Source: Candidatus Sulfopaludibacter sp. SbA3 (lineage in GTDB: Bacteria; Acidobacteriota; Terriglobia; 20CM-2-55-15). Taken from it: 9,790 nt of DNA. Positions 1 through 5,715 of this stretch are shown here, one piece after another (the first letter of the stretch is position 1; every line of letters starts with the position of its first letter). The notes beneath the pieces were generated by a model. That model searched no databases. It saw only the letters and a list, made by a program, of their open reading frames with translations, and was not told the origin of the DNA. The stretch is taken from the NCBI GenBank assembly GCA_945861845.1, contig CAMAWS010000079.1:1-9790 (forward strand), read 5' to 3'. Position numbers and translations under genes: made by a program.

Positions 1-338
1 ACCAGGCCGCTGCCAATCATCGGGCACTGGCAGCATCGCCGAATCGTCTCACGGCGCCACAATTGACCCCTGAGCAATACCTCAATCTTTCGCTGTCCTA
101 CCATCGCGCCGGAAAATTCAACGAATGCATCGCCGCCGCGAAGGAGGCCCTGAAGCTGCGGCCGAACTATGCCGAGGCATACAACAACATTGCGGCGGCC
201 TATGAAGCACTTGAGATGTGGGAGCCGGCAATCGAGGCAGCGCAGCAAGCCCTGAAGATACGGCCGGATTTTCCACTCGCGAGGAATAACCTGGCGTGGT
301 CGATGGAGCAAAAGAAGAAACAGGAGGAGGCGAAGTAG
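1..338 (+). CDS. TPR-repeat protein, C-terminal fragment (5' end outside window)
   Basis: This reading frame is already open at base 3, without a stop, and ends at TAG 336-338, so the gene begins outside the window. A TTG at 63 could act as a start, but the open frame upstream argues for a truncated longer protein. About 112 residues are visible. They contain two clear tetratricopeptide repeats: one around YLNLSLSYHRAGKFNECI followed by ALKLRPNYAEAY, the next around YNNIAAAYEALEMWEPAI followed by ALKIRPDFPLA. A third begins at NNLAW and is cut short by a charged Lys/Glu tail. TPRs are protein-protein interaction scaffolds, and no catalytic domain is visible here. In Acidobacteriota such repeats often form the C-terminus of large membrane proteins, but that context is outside the window. 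The TPR call is firm; the function is unknown. Confidence 0.85.
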   Translation, partial: QAAANHRALAASPNRLTAPQLTPEQYLNLSLSYHRAGKFNECIAAAKEALKLRPNYAEAYNNIAAAYEALEMWEPAIEAAQQALKIRPDFPLARNNLAWSMEQKKKQEEAK

Positions 339-362
339 AGTCTGACCGACAGAGACAACAAT

Positions 363-590
363 ATGCCTACGAAAGTCAACATTGTCCTGGATGACGACGT
401 TAAGTTTGAACTCGACCGGCTTGTCGACAGCGGGATGCGAAGCCGTGTCATCAACACGGCATTGCGGCGGGAATTACAACGCGTCCGCCGCCAGGAAGCC
501 AGCGCCCCAGTTGACGCGTTTCGCAATAAAAGGAAGCCCGTATCAGACGCTGAAATTGTGAAATTGATTCGAAGGGACCGTGGCCGCTGA
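363..590 (+). CDS. Ribbon-helix-helix antitoxin (VapB/CopG-like), apparently orphaned
   Basis: This 75-residue protein begins with the beta-strand KVNIVLDDDV, followed by two helices (KFELDRLVDSGM and SRVINTALRRELQRV). That is the ribbon-helix-helix DNA-binding fold of CopG/Arc/MetJ-type antitoxins. The basic C-terminal part, about residues 45-75 (VDAFRNKRKPVSDAEIVKLIRRDRGR), would be the toxin-binding segment. Antitoxins of this kind dimerise, bind their own promoter and neutralise a PIN-domain ribonuclease encoded just downstream. Here the stop TGA overlaps an ATG at 590, the usual coupled layout, but no intact toxin follows: the next 270 bases hold only a relic. The Shine-Dalgarno sequence is weak. 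The gene starts 24 bases after the TPR gene and could be co-transcribed with it. The fold call is fairly sure; the antitoxin role is inferred from the fold and the neighbouring remnant. Confidence 0.75.
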   Translation: MPTKVNIVLDDDVKFELDRLVDSGMRSRVINTALRRELQRVRRQEASAPVDAFRNKRKPVSDAEIVKLIRRDRGR

Positions 591-728
591 TGCCTGCTCT
601 CGTACCGGGCGATGATCGATCTCGAGCTCGCGGAAACAAGCACTGCACTTTATCTCACTCCGATTCTGCAACTCATACGCAAGTTCAAGGTGGCTTTCTA
701 TGATGCCGCGTATCACGGACTCGCCATC
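590..728 (+). pseudogene. Remnant of a PIN-domain (VapC-like) toxin
   Basis: An ATG at 590 overlaps the stop of the preceding antitoxin gene and opens a 37-codon frame (MPALVPGDD...) that stops at 701-703. In a second frame, from about 642 to 728, the sequence reads LTPILQLIRKFKVAFYDAAY followed by HGLAI. The string KVAFYDAAYHxLAI resembles the last conserved part of PIN toxins, where a helix carries the third acidic residue (YDAxYLALA). The N-terminal catalytic Asp region and the middle Glu region are missing. I read this as a vapC that lost most of its length and changed frame, leaving the antitoxin at 363-590 without its partner. The assignment rests on a short motif and on position, so it is moderate. 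Confidence 0.5.
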
Positions 729-863
729 GTTGGCAGCTGCGTCGAAGCCTGCGGCGGCGCGATCGAATGCAGGAACCGCTCTCCTCACGGCCTCGCGGTG
801 ACACTGAAGTTTCCCGTTGCAGGCAGGAACCCGGAACCGCAGGGCAAACCAACTCCATCGTGA
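717..863 (+). pseudogene. Remnant of a histidine kinase C-terminus (HATPase domain end)
   Basis: In the same frame that carries the PIN-like motif, residues encoded from 717 read GLAIVGSCVEACGGAIEC, then RNRSPHGLAVTLKFPVAG, ending at TGA 861-863. This matches the end of a sensor histidine kinase ATPase domain: the G2-type box GLGLAIVRxIVEAHGGxI, then the closing strand (GxxxTFxLPVAG). Everything upstream in such a kinase (sensor domain, phosphoacceptor His, N box, G1 box) is absent. The piece is too short to bind ATP or signal. It shares the residues LAI with the PIN remnant, so the two seem to be joined at that point. The stretch 864-890 that follows holds nothing I can identify. Confidence 0.5.
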
Positions 864-870
864 ATTCAAC

Positions 871-900
871 TTCGGACCAGCGACATTCGTGATGTATAGT
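871..900 (+). promoter_or_regulatory. Putative promoter of the vapBC pair
   Basis: TATAGT at 895-900 is a good -10 candidate. The best -35 candidate at about 18 bases upstream is TTCGGA (871-876), which is weak. Transcription from this -10 would begin near 907, only about three bases before the antitoxin ATG at 910, which implies a leaderless or nearly leaderless transcript. The -10 lies inside the palindrome at 891-907, so a repressor bound there would block RNA polymerase. The promoter is inferred from sequence only. Confidence 0.45.
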
Positions 901-907
901 ATACATC
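891..907. promoter_or_regulatory. Perfect 17-bp palindrome, probable antitoxin operator
   Basis: GATGTATAGTATACATC is a perfect inverted repeat: two 8-base arms around a single central G at 899. It overlaps the -10 candidate and ends three bases before the vapB start codon. RHH antitoxins typically bind short palindromes in their own promoter as dimers of dimers, and with toxin bound this tunes expression. Position and symmetry make autoregulation the simplest reading. The palindrome is seen directly; the binding protein is inferred. Confidence 0.65.
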
Positions 908-909
908 GT

Positions 910-1170
910 ATGAAACGCACCCAGTTGTATATCGACGATGACCTCGCCAATATCCTGTCCATGGTCAGCCGGCAGCGTGGTACGACCGTCTCTGAACTCG
1001 TGCGTGTGTGTATTCGTGAAAAGTTCGGCGGCAAACAAAAGGTCGATAAAGTCACGTTAGCCAAACAGCTCGCTGGAATCTGGAAGAACCGGCGCGATCT
1101 TGGCGGCACGGAAGAACATGTGCGGCGGCTACGCCGGGATACTCGAACGGAGAGGCTGAAGATTGGCTAA
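910..1170 (+). CDS. vapB: Ribbon-helix-helix antitoxin of the vapBC pair
   Basis: An 86-residue protein. Residues 3-10 (RTQLYIDD) form the RHH beta-strand, and about 11-38 form two helices (DLANILSMVSRQRG, then TTVSELVRVCIREKF). The C-terminal part, roughly 48-84, with AGIWKNRRDLGGTEEHVRRL then RRDTRTERL, matches the toxin-binding tail often seen on antitoxins paired with PIN toxins (pattern AGxWxxRxDxxDTxxYVRxLRxxTRxERL). It should neutralise the VapC encoded next and repress the operon through the palindrome at 891-907. ATG 910 is chosen because the in-frame GTG 889 and ATG 892 lie in or at the operator, and no start here has a Shine-Dalgarno sequence. That fits leaderless translation. It overlaps the toxin gene by 8 bases. 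Confidence 0.85.
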   Translation: MKRTQLYIDDDLANILSMVSRQRGTTVSELVRVCIREKFGGKQKVDKVTLAKQLAGIWKNRRDLGGTEEHVRRLRRDTRTERLKIG

Positions 1171-1549
1171 GGTTCTTCTCGACTCCGACGTGTTGATCGA
1201 ATGGCTGCGAGGGCGCGAGCCCGTCGTTAATCAGGTCACGGAGCTCGTTGAACGGCACGCCGACATGTTTTGGACTCCGGTCTCAGTTGCGGAGATCTTC
1301 GCGGGCGTGCGTAAGGGGGAAGAAGATCCGGTATCGAGTCTTTTCATTTTGCTCGAACCTGTATCGCTCACGGCAGATGCCGGCAAGAAGGCTGGGCAGT
1401 ACTTGAAGTCCTACTCCAAATCTCACAGCGTCCAATTAGGCGATGCATTGATCGCGGCATGCGCATTCACCAACGGATTTTCGCTCTGGACGCTCAACAG
1501 GAAGCACTACCCGATGAAAGACGTGGATTTCTATTCCCCGAAACCTTGA
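1163..1549 (+). CDS. vapC: PIN-domain ribonuclease toxin VapC
   Basis: A 128-residue PIN-domain protein, full length for a VapC. These toxins are Mg2+/Mn2+-dependent ribonucleases that cut tRNA or rRNA and arrest growth when free of antitoxin. The acidic site is visible: Asp7 in KVLLDSDVLIEW, Glu44 in SVAEIFAG, and Asp94 in QLGDALIAACA. TLNRKHY follows at 110-116, with Asn112 where many VapCs have Asn or Asp. The start is TTG 1163, giving MAKVLLDSDV, the standard PIN N-terminus. A GGAGAGG at 1149-1155 serves as Shine-Dalgarno, and the gene overlaps vapB by 8 bases, so translation is probably coupled and less efficient than that of the antitoxin. No mutation in the active site is visible, so I expect an active toxin. 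Its RNA target cannot be read from the sequence. Confidence 0.9.
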   Translation: MAKVLLDSDVLIEWLRGREPVVNQVTELVERHADMFWTPVSVAEIFAGVRKGEEDPVSSLFILLEPVSLTADAGKKAGQYLKSYSKSHSVQLGDALIAACAFTNGFSLWTLNRKHYPMKDVDFYSPKP

Positions 1550-1580
1550 CTACCTCATCGCAACCGGAGAATTCCCGCGG

Positions 1581-3557
1581 CTACATCAATGAAACCGGAT
1601 CGACGTCGACGATGACTCGGGTGGCGCCGACCTTGTTGTCTTCGAGATGCTGTTGGAGCTGTTTGAGCATTCGGTGCAGGACGGTGCGCGAAGAAGATTT
1701 GATCAGCAGTTGATGGCGATGCACGCTCTTGATCCGCTCCACTGGAGCAGGAGCGGGACCGAGAATACGGACGGCGGGCGTTTTCACCGAATCCAGAAAC
1801 TTGCCCACATCCCGAGCGAGGGTTGCCGCGCGCGCGGGATCACGATCGAGCACCGTGATTCCGGCAAGCGACGCGAATGGCGGATAGAACATGGCCTTGC
1901 GGTATCGCGACTCGTGCGCGTAGAAGTCCTCGAACCGATGCGTGCAGGCAAGCTGAAACGTGTAGTGATCGGGAACGTAGGCCTGGATCACGACCTCGCC
2001 CGGGCTGTCGCCTCGTCCGGACCGGCCGGCAACCTGGGTGAGCAACTGAAAAGTCCGCTCGGCCGCGCGAAAATCCGGCAGGGATAGCGGCCCATCGGCT
2101 CCGATAACGCCGACCAGCGTCACGCGCGGGAAGTCGTGTCCCTTGGCGATCATCTGCGTTCCCACCAGGATATCGATTTCGCCTTTGCGGAAACCTCCAA
2201 GCACGCGCTCGTAGTCGCGGATATGGCGCATCGTGTCGCGATCGATGCGGCCGATTCGCGCCTCCTGGAATATTTGTCTAAGCTCGGCCTCAAGCCTTTC
2301 GGTTCCTTCGCCAACGTAATAGATGTATTCGCTGTTGCAATCGGGACAACGCGACGGAGGGCGCTTCGCCTCGCCGCAGTAGTGGCACACGAGCTTGTCG
2401 ATCGATCGATGGAAGGTCATCGCGACGCTGCACGACGTGCATTGAAATGTGAATCCGCAGTGACGGCACAAGAGAAACGCCGCGTATCCCCGCCGGTTCA
2501 ACAGCAACATCGTTTGCTCGCCGCGTTCCAGGCGCAGGGCCACGGCCTCGATGAGCCTCCTGGAAAACACGACCTGTTTGCCGGCTGCGGAATATTCCTC
2601 TCGCATATTCACGATCTCAACATCGGGCAGCGGGCGGTCCTCGACACGGTTCGATATGGCAGTGTAGGTGTACTTCTTTCCCTCTGCGTTTCGAAAGGAC
2701 TCCATTGACGGCGTCGCCGAACCCAGTACCGCGACGGCCCCCCCAAACTTCGCTCGCATGACGGCAGTGTCGCGCGCGTGATAACGCGGCATCTCTTCCT
2801 GCTTGTAGCTGGTCTCGTGTTCTTCGTCCACGACGATAAGGCCGAGGTTCCGGAGCGGAGCAAACACCGCGGACCGCGTGCCAATGACGACCGGCGCTTC
2901 GCCGTGATAAATGCGCAGCCAGTCGTCGATGCGCCGCCGCTTTGTCAGCGAACTGTGTAGCACCGCCGTACGGCCCGGAAATCTTTCGGCAAAGCGTTCG
3001 GTGAGCTGGGGAGTGAGCCCGATTTCAGGCACGAGCACCAGGGCTGTCTTGCCCCGGGCGAGGAAGGATTCCACCGCGCGAAGATAGACTTCGGTCTTGC
3101 CGCTGCCGGTCACGCCATGAAGCAGAATGGCGTGGAATCCATTCGATTGCTCGATGAGGTTCAGAACGCGGGCTTGATCCGCGGTAAGGCTGGGAGCATT
3201 CGTGCGGTCGCAGACAGTGCCTGCAATGCCGGCAACGTGCTTTTCGACGTGTTTTGCCGAAATGCCCGGCGGGAGCGCTGATTTCAAGACTTCGCCGGGC
3301 GGAGCAAGATAGTAATCGGAAATCCACTGGCACAACTCGAACACGTCTGGACGGATCAAAGGTTCGGAATCGAGAACCTTCTGAACGTCGTGAATAGCGA
3401 TGCCACTCGGCGGATCTTTGCGAAGCCCGACTACAAAGCCCTCAACCTCGCGCCTCCGGAAAGGGACCAGCACGCGGCAACCTGCGTGGACGGGTTCGTT
3501 CAGCCTGTAGACGAATGTTCGTGAAAGCGGCAGGCAAACCGCGACGTCCGCATACAT
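1581..3557 (-). CDS. priA: Primosomal protein N' / replication restart helicase PriA
   Basis: A 658-residue superfamily 2 helicase that recognises stalled forks and reloads the replicative helicase. Residues 1-100 form the N-terminal DNA-binding part (MYADVAVCLP...). The helicase core follows, with Walker A GVTGSGKT at 148-155, DEEH at 244-247, GSATPS at 279-284 and AGRSGRG at 510-516. Eight cysteines at 364, 367, 373, 376, 391, 394, 404 and 407 form the two zinc-binding sites typical of PriA, inserted between the two helicase lobes. It is shorter than E. coli PriA (732), mainly in the N-terminal half, but all core motifs are present. ATG 3557 lies 2 bases after the udg stop with no Shine-Dalgarno sequence, so translation should be coupled. 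It is the last gene of the operon and converges on vapC. No terminator hairpin was seen after the TAG at 1581-1583. Confidence 0.96.
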   Translation of the reverse strand: MYADVAVCLPLSRTFVYRLNEPVHAGCRVLVPFRRREVEGFVVGLRKDPPSGIAIHDVQKVLDSEPLIRPDVFELCQWISDYYLAPPGEVLKSALPPGISAKHVEKHVAGIAGTVCDRTNAPSLTADQARVLNLIEQSNGFHAILLHGVTGSGKTEVYLRAVESFLARGKTALVLVPEIGLTPQLTERFAERFPGRTAVLHSSLTKRRRIDDWLRIYHGEAPVVIGTRSAVFAPLRNLGLIVVDEEHETSYKQEEMPRYHARDTAVMRAKFGGAVAVLGSATPSMESFRNAEGKKYTYTAISNRVEDRPLPDVEIVNMREEYSAAGKQVVFSRRLIEAVALRLERGEQTMLLLNRRGYAAFLLCRHCGFTFQCTSCSVAMTFHRSIDKLVCHYCGEAKRPPSRCPDCNSEYIYYVGEGTERLEAELRQIFQEARIGRIDRDTMRHIRDYERVLGGFRKGEIDILVGTQMIAKGHDFPRVTLVGVIGADGPLSLPDFRAAERTFQLLTQVAGRSGRGDSPGEVVIQAYVPDHYTFQLACTHRFEDFYAHESRYRKAMFYPPFASLAGITVLDRDPARAATLARDVGKFLDSVKTPAVRILGPAPAPVERIKSVHRHQLLIKSSSRTVLHRMLKQLQQHLEDNKVGATRVIVDVDPVSLM

Positions 3558-3559
3558 GC

Positions 3560-4291
3560 TCAGGTGCGAAGTCGCTGGAGTTCGGCTCGAATCTGCTTCA
3601 TGTCATCCCACACTTCGCGTTTCTTGTCGGGCGAACGCAGCAGGTACGAGGGGTGAAAGGTAGCAATAATCCGGATGCCATCAATGTCGTAAAACTTCCC
3701 GCGCAGCTTTGAAATGGGCACGGTGCTTTGCAGCACGGTGTGCGCGGCAAAAGTGCCGAGGCAGCAGACGACCTTCGGCTTGATCATGGCGAGCTGCTTG
3801 CGGAGGAAGGGATTGCACGCCGACACTTCATCCGGTTCCGGGGGCCGGTTATTGGGCGGCCGGCACTTGAGCACATTACAGATGTAGACATCCTCGCGTT
3901 TGATCTCGATGGACTCGATGATCTTCGTCAGAAGCTGCCCGGCCCGGCCCACGAAAGGTAAACCCTGCTCGTCTTCGTCGGCTCCCGGAGCCTCGCCAAC
4001 GAAGAGGAGCTCGGCCCTGGGATTACCCGAGCCGAACACGATGTTTGTGCGGGTCGGAGCGAGCTTGCAGCGCTGGCAGTCGCCTATTTCGTCGCGAATG
4101 GATTGGAGATCTGGATTGGACGAAGGTTTCATAACTTCAGTGGAAATTTCCGGGACAGGAGCAGGAACCTGGACTGCCGGGATTCGGGTTGCGTCCCCGG
4201 AATTCCCCCGGACTTGAATATCAAGGCTGTCGACGCCGATGTCCCTCAGGAATTCGAGTTGATCGGCAATTTGGTCGCGTTTTGAACTCAT
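3560..4291 (-). CDS. udg: Uracil-DNA glycosylase, family 4 (Fe-S cluster type)
   Basis: A 243-residue family 4 uracil-DNA glycosylase, which removes uracil arising from cytosine deamination or misincorporation and starts base-excision repair. Four cysteines fit the [4Fe-4S] cluster: Cys72 and Cys75 (DCQRCKLAPTR), Cys143 (LKCRPPNNR) and Cys159. The active-site motif GEAPGADED (99-107) and the C-terminal motif HPSYLLR (213-219) are both present. FVGRAGQLL (113-121) is also typical of the family. The first 60 residues precede the catalytic domain: a short helix-like piece (QLEFLRDIGVDSLDI) and a Pro/Val-rich linker. This extension is predicted, not proven, to be part of the protein. ATG 4291 overlaps the coaBC stop as ATGA. 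There is no Shine-Dalgarno sequence, so translation is probably coupled to coaBC. Confidence 0.95.
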   Translation of the reverse strand: MSSKRDQIADQLEFLRDIGVDSLDIQVRGNSGDATRIPAVQVPAPVPEISTEVMKPSSNPDLQSIRDEIGDCQRCKLAPTRTNIVFGSGNPRAELLFVGEAPGADEDEQGLPFVGRAGQLLTKIIESIEIKREDVYICNVLKCRPPNNRPPEPDEVSACNPFLRKQLAMIKPKVVCCLGTFAAHTVLQSTVPISKLRGKFYDIDGIRIIATFHPSYLLRSPDKKREVWDDMKQIRAELQRLRT

Positions 4292-5475
4292 TTAAGTAAT
4301 TTCAAGACGCGATCGAGAATCTTGTCGGCCATGACCTGCTTGGTCACTGGCGGAATTTCTTCGGTCTGACCGGAAGCGTTGATAATGGTCGCGCGATTGA
4401 TATCGCTGTCGAAGGCCGAATCAGGACCACCTACCGGGTTCACGACAATGAAATCCAGGTTCTTTGCCTTCAGTTTCTCCAACCCGTTCTTGAGCCCGTT
4501 TTCAGTCTCCGCCGCAAAACCGACCAGCACCTTGCCATTCTTCCGGGCGCCAAGTTCCTTAAGGATGTCGGTGGTGGGTTCAAGCTCCAGGCTCAGGCTG
4601 GCATCGCGCTTCTTGATCTTCTGCGCGGAAACCGACTTTGGCCGAAAATCCAGCGGCGCAGCGGCCTTGATGACCACGTCCGCGTCGTTCGCATTCTCGA
4701 GCACAGCTTGCCGCATTTCCTCCGTGGTTCGAACGCGGATTGCGCCGGGGAAATCCAATTCCGTGGGACCCGATACCAGCACGACGCTGGCGCCGCGATC
4801 GCGGGCGGCGCGCGCAATCGCGAATCCCATCTTTCCCGAAGAGCGATTGCTGATGTAGCGGACCGGGTCGATATCTTCCACTGTCGGGCCGGCGGTTACG
4901 AGAATGCGGCGGCCTTCCAGGTCGCGTGACCGCTTCAGCAGGGAAGTCACACAATCGACAATTGTCTCGACTGGCGCCAGCCTGCCCGGACCATGCGTCC
5001 GGCACGCCATCTGGCCGACTTCAGGATCGATGATTCGAACGCCCCGTGACGCCAGGGTCTTCAAATTCGCCTGTACCGACGGATGCTGCCACATTCGTGT
5101 ATTCATCGCCGGGGCGATAACAACGGGAGCTGTAACCGCGAGATGAAATGTGGTGAGGAAATCATCCGCAATACCTGCCGCGAGGCGGGCCATGCAATCG
5201 GCGCTGGCAGGGGCGACGAGGAACAGATCCACGGATTGAGCCACAAGAATATGATCGAAAGCTCCCTCGAAATCGCTGCCCGAGGATTGCCCTTCGAACA
5301 TGTCTACGTAGACCTTATTTCCGGAGAGTGCGCGAAACGTCAGCGGGGTAACGAACTGCGTGGCGCCCCTGGTCATGAGCACCACAACGTCATGGCCCTG
5401 GTCCTGAAGGCGACGGACAATCTCCGCCGCCTTATAACATGCGATGCCGCCACTGACGCCGAGAGCTATCTTCAT
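4288..5475 (-). CDS. coaBC: Bifunctional phosphopantothenoylcysteine synthetase/decarboxylase CoaBC
   Basis: A 395-residue fusion enzyme of coenzyme A synthesis. The C-terminal half joins 4'-phosphopantothenate to cysteine (CTP-dependent in bacteria). The N-terminal flavoprotein half then decarboxylates the product to 4'-phosphopantetheine. Visible landmarks of the decarboxylase are GVSGGIACYKA (6-16), His75 in AFDHI, Asn125 in APAMNTRMW and Cys158 in GQMACRTHGPGR. The synthetase has TAGPTVEDIDPVRYISN with Asn210, KAAAPLDFRP (270-279) and Lys289 in KIKK. From what I know of E. coli Dfp, its catalytic His75, Asn125, Cys158, Asn210 and Lys289 fall at these same numbers, which supports ATG 5475 as the start. 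There is no Shine-Dalgarno sequence: upstream lie an AAAACAAA stretch and a hairpin that spans the rpoZ stop. The stop overlaps the udg start. Confidence 0.97.
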   Translation of the reverse strand: MKIALGVSGGIACYKAAEIVRRLQDQGHDVVVLMTRGATQFVTPLTFRALSGNKVYVDMFEGQSSGSDFEGAFDHILVAQSVDLFLVAPASADCMARLAAGIADDFLTTFHLAVTAPVVIAPAMNTRMWQHPSVQANLKTLASRGVRIIDPEVGQMACRTHGPGRLAPVETIVDCVTSLLKRSRDLEGRRILVTAGPTVEDIDPVRYISNRSSGKMGFAIARAARDRGASVVLVSGPTELDFPGAIRVRTTEEMRQAVLENANDADVVIKAAAPLDFRPKSVSAQKIKKRDASLSLELEPTTDILKELGARKNGKVLVGFAAETENGLKNGLEKLKAKNLDFIVVNPVGGPDSAFDSDINRATIINASGQTEEIPPVTKQVMADKILDRVLKLLK

Positions 5476-5483
5476 TTTGTTTT

Positions 5484-5497
5484 ATAGGCGGGCCTAT
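5484..5497. repeat. Perfect inverted repeat spanning the rpoZ stop, ahead of coaBC
   Basis: ATAGGC at 5484-5489 and GCCTAT at 5492-5497 are exact inverted repeats separated by GG. In the leftward transcript this could fold as a 5-bp stem with a 4-base loop. The rpoZ stop codon (5494-5496) is in the first arm, and the second arm ends 8 bases before the coaBC ATG, followed by an A-rich spacer. It has no U-tract, so it is unlikely to be a terminator. A role in coaBC translation or mRNA processing is possible but unproven. Confidence 0.45.
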
Positions 5498-5715
5498 TCG
5501 TCGTCCCCGACCGGTACTTCCACCACCTTGATGGGCAAATCCGGAATCCTGAACTTCACGAGGTTCTGCAGGATCTCTCTCTGGGCAATCTGTGTTGCCT
5601 TGTGACTGGGTTGCCTGATCAGGGGAGCGCTGCCACCCTGGATCTGCCGCGCGCGCAGCGCCGAAAGAATTACGAATCGGTATTTGCTGTCGATATTGTC
5701 TGGAATGATGATCAA
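5494..5715 (-). CDS. rpoZ: DNA-directed RNA polymerase omega subunit
   Basis: A 73-residue omega subunit, the small RNA polymerase component that binds the beta' C-terminus and aids assembly. The conserved block SKYRFVILSALRARQIQGG (10-28) matches the omega signature of a YxxVxxAxxRARQL-type helix. It is followed by KATQIAQREI (39-48), the second conserved helix. The tail IKVVEVPVGDDE is acidic, as is common for omega. The start codon is TTG 5715, read as Met. It overlaps the gmk stop as TTGA and is backed by a strong GGAGG at 5722-5726, six bases upstream. The gmk-rpoZ order is standard in many bacteria and supports the call despite the short length. Confidence 0.9.
   Translation of the reverse strand: MIIIPDNIDSKYRFVILSALRARQIQGGSAPLIRQPSHKATQIAQREILQNLVKFRIPDLPIKVVEVPVGDDE

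Noticed and set aside
341..353. Small inverted repeat TCTG-ACCGA-CAGA before the first antitoxin gene, considered as an operator
   Set aside because: The arms are only 4 bases long, which is expected by chance; unlike 891-907 it gives no convincing site.
543..1109. A 188-codon open frame on the - strand across the toxin-antitoxin island
   Set aside because: It crosses the palindrome and two antitoxin genes with clear RHH folds on the + strand, and its translation resembles no family.
1550..1580. Possible bidirectional terminator between vapC and priA
   Set aside because: No stable inverted repeat or T-run could be found in these 31 bases; the GAATTC there is only a 6-base palindrome.
2400..2414. 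Run of overlapping GATC/CGAT units (tcgatcgatcgatgg)
   Set aside because: It lies inside priA and encodes the ordinary residues around HRSIDKL between the zinc-binding cysteines; chance codon use explains it.
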